A DNA stretch of 13,061 bases, taken from NCBI GenBank assembly GCA_035934555.1, contig DASYXT010000114.1, positions 1-13,061 on the forward strand, in the 5' to 3' direction. The position numbers and the translations under genes were made by a program. The notes beneath the pieces were generated by a model. The model ran no database searches. It had not been told where the DNA came from and saw only the letters and a program-made list of their open reading frames with translations. Source of the stretch: DASYXT01 sp035934555. Lineage in GTDB: Bacteria; Verrucomicrobiota; Verrucomicrobiia; Limisphaerales; UBA8199. Shown piece after piece: positions 7,520-13,061 of this stretch (positions within the stretch are counted from its first letter, which is position 1; each line of letters opens with the position of its first letter).

Positions 7520-8800
7520 ATGGCTCGCCCAACTAACCTCACCCTCTGCAGCTTTTGCGGCAAGTCGCACGCGGAAGTCAAAAAACTCATCGCCGGCCCG
7601 GGCGTTTATATCTGCGACAACTGCGTCGTGCTTTGTAAGCAGGTGCTCGACAAGGAACTTGCCGTTGCGGCCAAGAAGCAGGCGCCCAAGGTGCATGTGC
7701 CCAAACCGGCGGAAATCAAGCGCCAGCTCGATCTGCACTGCATCGGACAAGAGCATGCCAAGAAGACCCTCGCAGTCGCCGTCCACAACCATTACAAGCG
7801 CATTCTTCAGGGCACCACCACGCCTGAGGAAGGCGCGCCGGCCAGCCCCCATGCCGAAGTCGAAATCGAGAAGAGCAATATCTTGATGATTGGGCCCACC
7901 GGCTCGGGCAAGACCCTTCTCGCACGCACACTCGCCCAGATTCTGGACGTGCCCTTTGCCATCGCCGATGCCACCACGCTCACCGAGGCCGGCTACGTCG
8001 GCGAGGATGTCGAGAATATCATCCTGCGCCTGCTGCAAAATGCCGATTACGATGTCAAACGCGCCCAGCGCGGCATCGTTTATATCGACGAGATCGACAA
8101 GATCGCGCGCAAAACGGAGAACGTTTCGATTACCCGCGACGTTTCCGGTGAAGGCGTTCAGCAAGCGCTGCTCAAAATCCTTGAAGGGACGGTTTGCAAC
8201 GTGCCGCCGCAGGGCGGGCGCAAGCATCCGCAGCAGGAATATATCCGCGTCAACACTAGCGAGATTTTGTTCGTCTGCGGCGGGGCCTTTGTGGGCCTGG
8301 AACGCATTATCCATCGCCGGTTGGGTAAGAACGTGATGGGCTTTCGCGCTGCCGAAGAGGGCCTGCGCGCGGCGGCTATTAACCGTCAGGAAATCCTGCA
8401 GTTTGTCGAACCCGAGGACCTGCTGGGCTTCGGCTTCATTCCGGAGTTTATCGGGCGGTTGCCGATGGTCACCGTGCTGGGCGAACTGAACGAGCCGCAG
8501 TTGGTGTCGATTCTGACCGAGACTCGTAACGCGCTCACCAAACAGTACGCCAAGTTGATGGCGATGGAGGGCGTCGAGTTGGAGTTTTCCGAAGACGCGC
8601 TGCAGGAGCTCGCGGCCCAGGCACTCAAGAAGGGCACCGGCGCGCGCGCGCTGCGCAGCCTCCTGGAGCGGATCATGCTCGACATCATGTACGAGGTGCC
8701 CAACAGCGACGACATCCTCCACGTCAACATCACCCGTGCCGTCGTCATCGGCCAATGCAAGCCTCTGGTTCGCCGCAAGCACGGCCGCGCCGCGGCGTAG
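7520..8800 (+). CDS. clpX: ATP-dependent Clp protease ATP-binding subunit ClpX
   Basis: ClpX is the hexameric AAA+ unfoldase that recognises tagged or native substrates and threads them into ClpP. The 426-residue product has the N-terminal zinc-binding domain (Cys10, Cys13, Cys32, Cys35), Walker A GPTGSGKT (125-132), the pore-1 loop GYVG, Walker B with IDEID (189-193), the RKH loop (234-236), the arginine-finger region EFIGRLP and the sensor-2 motif GTGARALR. All ATPase residues I can identify are present, so the enzyme should be active. The tripeptide that docks on ClpP, IGF in E. coli, reads MGF here (273-275). ATG 7520 lies five bases after the clpP stop codon, preceded by a purine-rich stretch rather than a clear Shine-Dalgarno sequence. 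No clear terminator follows; a weak hairpin (8838-8873) without a T run lies downstream. Confidence 0.97.
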   Translation: MARPTNLTLCSFCGKSHAEVKKLIAGPGVYICDNCVVLCKQVLDKELAVAAKKQAPKVHVPKPAEIKRQLDLHCIGQEHAKKTLAVAVHNHYKRILQGTTTPEEGAPASPHAEVEIEKSNILMIGPTGSGKTLLARTLAQILDVPFAIADATTLTEAGYVGEDVENIILRLLQNADYDVKRAQRGIVYIDEIDKIARKTENVSITRDVSGEGVQQALLKILEGTVCNVPPQGGRKHPQQEYIRVNTSEILFVCGGAFVGLERIIHRRLGKNVMGFRAAEEGLRAAAINRQEILQFVEPEDLLGFGFIPEFIGRLPMVTVLGELNEPQLVSILTETRNALTKQYAKLMAMEGVELEFSEDALQELAAQALKKGTGARALRSLLERIMLDIMYEVPNSDDILHVNITRAVVIGQCKPLVRRKHGRAAA

Positions 8801-8887
8801 CACCAGCCTAAGGGTAAAAGCGGAAGTGTTCGGTTGGCTCTTCCTCTGATAAGCTGCATGAGGAGCGGAAGAGTTCTCAGATGAAAC

Positions 8888-9040
8888 AGCGCCAGAGGGC
8901 TGGCGCAGTCCAAAAGCTGGCGCCTCAACCATGGCGCCCAATCCCGGCGTAACGTTTTGCAAATGCTCTGTCGTTGCTGCCTCGCGCTCTGTTGCTGCTG
9001 CCTCGCGAAGCGTCGTGGACTGCGCCAGCCCTCTGGCGCT
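8888..9040. repeat. REP-like inverted repeat pair (second family)
   Basis: Two 25-base arms, 8888-8912 and 9016-9040, are perfect inverted copies separated by 103 bases. Each arm is a hairpin by itself, with GCGCCAG and CTGGCGC around a four-base AGGG or CCCT loop. The central part has a further GGCGCC pair (around 8919-8938) and a near repeat of TTGCTGCCTCGCG (8974-8986 and about 8995-9007). The structure matches a BIME-type element made of two palindromes in opposite orientation, but the sequence differs from the pair at 5516-5623. It fills most of the clpX to symporter gap and ends 20 bases before the symporter start codon. Multicopy status is inferred. Confidence 0.78.
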
Positions 9041-9060
9041 TTAGTCGCTAGTGCGCATTG

Positions 9061-10635
9061 ATGAACCCTTACTTCAGCCTCGGCGATTGGGTGGTGATCG
9101 TGCTGTATTTGTTCGGCATTGTCGCGCTGGGCGTGTGGCTCGGCAAAGACCAGCACAACACGCGCGATTATTTCCTAGGCAGCCGGACGATTCCATGGTG
9201 GGGGATTGGGCTGTCGATTGTGGCGGCGGAAACCAGCGCGCTGACCATCATCGGTGTGCCGGCGCTCGCCTACGGTGGGAACATCACTTTCCTGCAAATG
9301 ATCATCGGCTATGTGATCGCTCGCATCCTGTTGGCGATCATCCTTGTTCCGCATTATTTCAAAGGTGAGATTTATTCTCCGTATCAGCTCTTCGCCAATA
9401 CGTTCGGCCCTGCGGCGCGGCGGACCGCCGGCGGCTTTTTCCTCCTGAGTGAGACGCTCGCGGCCGGCGTCCGGGTTTATGTGGCGAGCATCCCGGTGAA
9501 ACTTATTCTGGGTGACCGAGTCCTGAGCCTCGGCACCGGTGATCCGATCCTCGGCGCCATCCTGTTGTTCGTCGTCCTGTCACTTGTCTATACCTACATG
9601 GGCGGCGTCAAAGCCGTCATCTGGACCGACGCGGTGCAGTTCGGCTTATTCCTGCTGGGCGGCTTATTCGCGCTCTGGTACATCCCGCGGTTGGTCAATG
9701 GGGGCGCCCACGAAGTGTTCGCGCAGGCGGCGCAGGCCGGAAAACTTCATTGGCTGAACGCGTGGCCCGCGGCGGGCGGTTCCTGGCTGCACTTTCTCAT
9801 CGAGAAGCCCTTCAACATCTGGATGGGGGTGATTGGTGGCACCGTAATGGTGCTCTCTTCGCATGGCGCCGAGCAACTCATTGTTCAACGCGTGCTGGCC
9901 TGCAAATCGGTGGCCGATGGCCGCAAAGCGCTCGTGCTCAGCGCGGTCGTGATTTTTCCCTTATTCCTTATATTTCTGTTGGTGGGTGTGATGTTGTGGG
10001 TGTTTTACCAGGGGCACGCGTTGAAAATCCCGTTGCCGGAGGTGCGCCGCGGTTCGGGCATCACGGCAGATGATTTTGCCTTTCCGATTTTCATGATTAC
10101 CGAAGTGCCGCACGTGCTGAAAGGTTTTCTGATTGTCGCAATCCTTTCCGCGGCGATGTCGTCGGTCAGCTCGGCGCTGACCTCGCTGGCCTCCGTCTCG
10201 ACGATGGATTTTGTAAAGCCGGCGATTTCACACCGGAGCGAGGCGTTTTTTCTGCGCTTCAGCAAGCTCTCAACCTTAATCTGGGCCGTGCTGCTGATCC
10301 TGATTGCCTCATTGAGCCGGCAAGTGGAGTTCGTTTTGAACGCGGCGTTCGCGCTGCGCGGTTTGACTGGTGGCGCGCTGGTGGGCGGCCTGGGGCTCGC
10401 GGTGTTCTGGCGCAAGCAGAGTCCCGTGCCGGTTGTGACCGGGATGCTAACCTCATTGGCGGTGATGACGGCTCTTCAGGTCCTTCCGCAACTAAGCTGG
10501 ACTCGGGGGTTTTGGGCGCGGCACGTCGGCGTGGAAATCTTCTGGCCGTGGTACACCTTGATTGGCGCCGTGATTACCTTGGGAACTGCGTGGGCTGTGC
10601 GCCAGGCGCAGGGATTGCACACAACGCGGCAATGA
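9061..10635 (+). CDS. Sodium:solute symporter (SSS/SLC5-like) family protein
   Basis: This 524-residue protein has about 13 hydrophobic segments along its whole length. It belongs to the sodium:solute symporter family, inner-membrane carriers that couple inward sodium flow to uptake of sugars, amino acids, carboxylates or similar solutes. Supporting motifs are the first segment DWVVIVLYLFGIVALGVWLG followed by TRDYFLGSRTIPWW, then GIGLSIVAAETSALTIIG, SETLAAGVRVY, YTYMGGVKAVIWTDAVQ and the SAAMSSVSSALTSLASVSTMDF region, which match the conserved core of the family. The substrate cannot be read from the sequence. ATG 9061 is chosen; a TTG three bases earlier is also in frame. No ribosome-binding site is visible and a palindromic repeat ends just 20 bases upstream, so the promoter must lie in or before the repeat. 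The stop codon overlaps the next start (ATGA). Confidence 0.92.
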   Translation: MNPYFSLGDWVVIVLYLFGIVALGVWLGKDQHNTRDYFLGSRTIPWWGIGLSIVAAETSALTIIGVPALAYGGNITFLQMIIGYVIARILLAIILVPHYFKGEIYSPYQLFANTFGPAARRTAGGFFLLSETLAAGVRVYVASIPVKLILGDRVLSLGTGDPILGAILLFVVLSLVYTYMGGVKAVIWTDAVQFGLFLLGGLFALWYIPRLVNGGAHEVFAQAAQAGKLHWLNAWPAAGGSWLHFLIEKPFNIWMGVIGGTVMVLSSHGAEQLIVQRVLACKSVADGRKALVLSAVVIFPLFLIFLLVGVMLWVFYQGHALKIPLPEVRRGSGITADDFAFPIFMITEVPHVLKGFLIVAILSAAMSSVSSALTSLASVSTMDFVKPAISHRSEAFFLRFSKLSTLIWAVLLILIASLSRQVEFVLNAAFALRGLTGGALVGGLGLAVFWRKQSPVPVVTGMLTSLAVMTALQVLPQLSWTRGFWARHVGVEIFWPWYTLIGAVITLGTAWAVRQAQGLHTTRQ

Positions 10636-11852
10636 GACGCTGCGCCTCGCCACCGCGCTTGCGCCTGCGCGTCACCGCGGCTGCGGAACCACGCCTGCGC
10701 CGGGGGCACCCCTGGCTTTTCGCTGACAGCATCCGCGAGCAGAACCGGCCGGGAGAACTCGGAGAGTTGGCCGTCGTTTACGACCGCCAGGACCGGTTCC
10801 TGGCGATTGGCCTGTACGATCCGGACTCGCCGATCCGCCTCCGCCTGCTGCATGCCGGCAAACCGCAAGAACTGGACGATACCTGGTGGGCGGCACGGCT
10901 GGAACGGGCGTTGCAAGCACGGGCCGGTTTCGATGAGCAGCAGACGACGGGTTGGCGGTGGATTTACGGCGAGAGTGACGGCTGGCCGGGGCTAGTGCTG
11001 GACCGCTACAACCGCACGCTGGTGCTGAAGCTTTACACCGCCGCGTGGCTGCCCCGCCTGGAACAAATCCGCGCGCTGCTGCGGACACGCCTTGAGCCCG
11101 AGCGTATTGTCCTGCGTCTGAGCCGGAACATTCAAGCGGCCGCTCGCGACCGATTCAGCCGGGTTGACGGCCAGATTCTCCTTGGAGAACCACTTGCCGG
11201 GCCGGTGATTTTTCTCGAAAATGGACTCCAATTCGAGGCCGAGGTTCTGCGCGGCCAGAAGACAGGCTTCTTTCTCGACCAGCGGGACAACCGCCGGCGC
11301 GTGGAAGTGCTGGCCGCCGATAAACGCGTCCTGAACGCATTTAGTTTTTCCGGTGGCTTCTCGGTGTATGCGGCGCGCGGAGGAGCCCAGGCGGTGACCG
11401 ACCTGGACCTGAGCGCGCATGCGTTGGCCGCGGCGCAGCGCAATTTCGCTCTCAACGAAACCGTCCCCTCCCTGCGCGCTTGCCAGCATGAGCTGGTTCA
11501 AGCCGAAGCGTTCGAATGGCTGAGCGGCAACGCCGACGCTCGGTTCGATTTAATTGTTTTGGATCCGCCATCGCTGGCGAGGCGGGAAGTGGAACGCGCC
11601 GGCGCCCTGCGGGCGTATCACAGGCTCGTGTCGTTGGGCCTCAGCCATCTCACGCGCGGCGGCGTGCTGGTAGCCTCCTCTTGCTCGGCGCATGTGACCT
11701 CGACAGAATTCTTCGACGCGGTGCTCCGAGCAGTGGAACAGGCGGGGCGGAAATTTGACGAACTGGAGCGGACCGGACATCCGGCCGACCACCCGGTCGG
11801 ATTTGCCGAGGCGGCGTATTTGAAGGGGATTTTTTTGAGAGAAAGGCGCTAA
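10632..11852 (+). CDS. rlmI: RlmI-like class I SAM-dependent rRNA methyltransferase (PUA domain)
   Basis: The 406-residue product matches the RlmI/YccW family in length and order of parts. RlmI makes 5-methylcytosine at position 1962 of 23S rRNA. An N-terminal PUA RNA-binding domain covers about residues 8-85 (RLRRGHPWLFADSI). The Rossmann methyltransferase domain has GQKTGFFLDQR (208-218), the SAM-binding motif NAFSFSGGFSVYAARGGA starting at 235, DLIVLDPPS (306-314) and SSCSAHV with Cys351 as a candidate nucleophile. ATG 10632 is chosen because it overlaps the symporter stop as ATGA and places the PUA domain at the N-terminus; the frame is open 40 codons further back, inside the symporter gene, without any family similarity. 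The overlap suggests translational coupling, though the two functions are unrelated. The exact target base is inferred from the family, and a paralogue with another rRNA target is possible. Confidence 0.88.
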   Translation: MRRCASPPRLRLRVTAAAEPRLRRGHPWLFADSIREQNRPGELGELAVVYDRQDRFLAIGLYDPDSPIRLRLLHAGKPQELDDTWWAARLERALQARAGFDEQQTTGWRWIYGESDGWPGLVLDRYNRTLVLKLYTAAWLPRLEQIRALLRTRLEPERIVLRLSRNIQAAARDRFSRVDGQILLGEPLAGPVIFLENGLQFEAEVLRGQKTGFFLDQRDNRRRVEVLAADKRVLNAFSFSGGFSVYAARGGAQAVTDLDLSAHALAAAQRNFALNETVPSLRACQHELVQAEAFEWLSGNADARFDLIVLDPPSLARREVERAGALRAYHRLVSLGLSHLTRGGVLVASSCSAHVTSTEFFDAVLRAVEQAGRKFDELERTGHPADHPVGFAEAAYLKGIFLRERR

Positions 11853-11957
11853 GTTTGGATGTTCAATGGACTGGGGCGAAGCCTAAAATCAAAGAATGGA
11901 AAACTGGTATCCTTTTTGCTCGATTAATGCCACCATAGAATGATGAACGGGATTGGC

Positions 11958-11964
11958 AGGTAAG
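11958..11964 (+). promoter_or_regulatory. Ribosome-binding site of the small membrane protein gene
   Basis: AGGTAAG lies three bases before ATG 11968. It favours this ATG over the in-frame TTG at 11953, which has no such sequence before it. Confidence 0.5.
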
Positions 11965-11967
11965 ATT

Positions 11968-12333
11968 ATGCATACCCGCGCCAGGTTGGATGCCGAGTTT
12001 GAGGTGTCCACGCACAATCCGTCGAATCTGGTGGTAGTCGAAAATCAGGGCGAGACCGTCCTCATCCGTGCGGCGCAGAACAATTTTTCGCAACGGCGGA
12101 AAGCTTTTCTCATCCGGCAGCTTGCCGCCGAGGGTTATATCGCCGACCGGTACCAGGGCTTTAGCGAGCAGGCCCCGATAGCCGGTTTGACCTGGGTGAT
12201 CGACAAGTCGCTTCTGATGCTCCGTCCAGGCGCGACCCGGCGCACCCGCAGAATCATGTTTCGCTTGATCGGAGGCGGTTGCGTGGCGCTGCTATTGGAG
12301 TTGATCGTGCTTTTTCTCCTAACCGCCCGTTGA
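11968..12333 (+). CDS. Small protein with one C-terminal membrane segment, function unknown
   Basis: I do not recognise this 121-residue protein. Residues 1-90 are mostly hydrophilic with mixed charge and look like a small folded cytoplasmic domain (EFEVSTHNPSNLVVVENQG near the start, RRKAFLIRQLAAEGYIADRYQGF at about 43-65). An Arg-rich stretch RRTRR (91-95) precedes a strong hydrophobic segment at about 98-118, with only three residues after it. This is a tail-anchored arrangement, and the positive charges predict that the N-terminal part stays in the cytoplasm. There is no signal peptide. The start follows AGGTAAG. It lies 115 bases after the rlmI-like gene in the same direction and may be cotranscribed or have its own promoter; none is clear. 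Composition resembles its neighbours, which supports a real gene. No terminator is seen after it. Confidence 0.6.
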   Translation: MHTRARLDAEFEVSTHNPSNLVVVENQGETVLIRAAQNNFSQRRKAFLIRQLAAEGYIADRYQGFSEQAPIAGLTWVIDKSLLMLRPGATRRTRRIMFRLIGGGCVALLLELIVLFLLTAR

Positions 12334-12405
12334 GCGCCGGCGCGTGGGGGGCCTCAAGACTGAAAAGCCCTACCAAGAGCGTTGCTCCTCGCTCCCAAGT
12401 TGATT

Positions 12406-12930
12406 TCAGTGGCGAAAGAAGAACCACCAAACCAGCAGCAACATCGGCAGCATGTACGGCAGCGTGAAACGGAAGACGTAACCGAGGAACGTCGGGCTGT
12501 GCGCCTTTTGCTGGTCGGCGATGGCTTTGACCATAAAGTTTGGCCCGTTGCCAATATAGGTATTGGCGCCGAAAAACACCGAACCAATGCTGATGGCCTT
12601 GAGGCAGTTGACGTAAAGCGGCTTGCCCAACAATAGTCCCATCTGGGCCTGATCCGCGCTGATGCTTCGGGCAGCGAGCGCGGAGGGGAAATGTGCGTGG
12701 AGCGCGCTGAGAGCCGGGCCAAGCTCCCCCGCATGAGCCGTCCCGGCCAGGGCGGTGAGATCCGCGCCATGCGTTTTAACATACGCCGCCAGCGTTGCAG
12801 CGGTATCGGGAGAGATGAATGCGCCAAACTCAGCGCTCAGAAAACTCAGATAGGTTGGCGCATTATCCAGCACGCTCGACAACGCGCCGCTGCCCCAAAA
12901 GAACAGCCCAGGGCCTGGGTCCACTGCCGT
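12406..12930 (-). pseudogene. C-terminal fragment of a sodium:proton antiporter-like ion transporter
   Basis: About 175 residues are readable on the minus strand and resemble the C-terminal part of ion-transporter-superfamily sodium:proton antiporters (NhaD/CitMHS-like). The two signature stretches are SSVLDNAPTYLSF and, near the end, GANTYIGNGPNFMVKAIAD. A final hydrophobic segment ends WWFFFRH at a TGA (12406-12408). Family members usually have more than 400 residues, so the N-terminal half or more is missing. Reading upstream, the frame passes a possible GTG start at 12924, then enters AT-rich DNA and meets a TGA at 12955-12957. No antiporter-like sequence is found in any minus-strand frame from there to the window end. 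The break is probably near 12930. The usual helical core is lost, so the remnant should not transport. Very recent breakage is suggested by the absence of internal stops or frameshifts. Confidence 0.7.
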
Positions 12931-13005
12931 TGAAATAGCATAACATAATATTATTCAATAAGTTATGACTTGTACTTTTTTGACTACTTCACCATTAATC
13001 TGGGG
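12931..13005. other. AT-rich junction next to the broken antiporter gene
   Basis: These 75 bases are about 28% G+C by hand count, in sharp contrast to the GC-rich sequence to the left. An imperfect palindrome with CATAAC (12939-12944) and GTTATG (12962-12967) lies at the start. The abrupt shift at the point where antiporter similarity stops suggests the end of an inserted element or a rearrangement joint. The other end lies outside the window, so terminal repeats and target duplication cannot be tested. Confidence 0.5.
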
Positions 13006-13061
13006 ATGCAAACTCTTATCACCACCTTCCCCCAGTACCTCAACCTGCTTATTGAGAAGCT
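13006..13061 (+). CDS. Start of an unidentified reading frame, cut by the window end
   Basis: ATG 13006, preceded by GGGG, opens 18 codons (MQTLITTFPQYLNLLIEK) that run off the window. The piece is too short for a family call. Its position beside AT-rich DNA at a gene break would fit the first gene of an insertion sequence, such as a transposase, but nothing in the residues proves it. Confidence 0.35.
   Translation, partial: MQTLITTFPQYLNLLIEK

Noticed and set aside
8838..8873. CTCTTCC/GGAAGAG hairpin as a clpX terminator
   Set aside because: Only 7 bp with a loop of over 20 bases and no T run after it.
7424..8962. Minus-strand open frame of 512 codons across clpX
   Set aside because: clpX on the plus strand is unambiguous; the antisense frame has no family features.
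12970..12999. TTGTAC with ATTAAT as a promoter for the frame at 13006
   Set aside because: The -10-like box ends six bases before the ATG and the match is weak; AT-rich DNA gives such hits easily.

Overview
This GC-rich window is bacterial. It most likely comes from a Verrucomicrobiota genome of the Pedosphaera type. The clues are a very large secreted protein that mixes lectin-like and immunoglobulin-like domains, the short C-terminal module typical of that phylum ending in FFRLQLEP, and two kinds of REP-like palindromic repeat between genes. No marker gene fixes the taxon, so the assignment is an inference.

Layout, left to right. Positions 1-531 hold no convincing gene, only short repeated motifs. 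Positions 532-5448 (+) encode a 1638-residue secreted, probably cell-surface protein: a signal peptide, a duplicated domain, four Ig-like domains, a discoidin-like domain, a LamG domain, an L-type-lectin-like domain and the C-terminal module. A strong intrinsic terminator follows at 5481-5514, then a pair of inverted palindromic repeats (5516-5623). A YihY/BrkB-family membrane protein is encoded on the minus strand (5627-6613). Diverging from it is the clpP-clpX operon (6873-8800), the proteolytic core and the unfoldase of the ClpXP protease. A second, unrelated inverted pair of palindromic repeats (8888-9040) fills the gap before a sodium:solute symporter gene (9061-10635). The symporter stop codon overlaps the start of an RlmI-like 23S rRNA cytosine methyltransferase gene (10632-11852). 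A small single-TM protein of unknown function follows (11968-12333).

At the right end, the minus strand carries only the C-terminal part of an ion antiporter (12406-12930). Its reading frame runs into AT-rich DNA and a stop codon, and a new plus-strand reading frame starts at 13006 and leaves the window. This looks like a gene broken by insertion or rearrangement.

Most genes are housekeeping or common families. I see no CRISPR array, tRNA, rRNA, defence system or biosynthetic cluster. The least explained parts are the modular surface protein, the two repeat families and the broken right edge.
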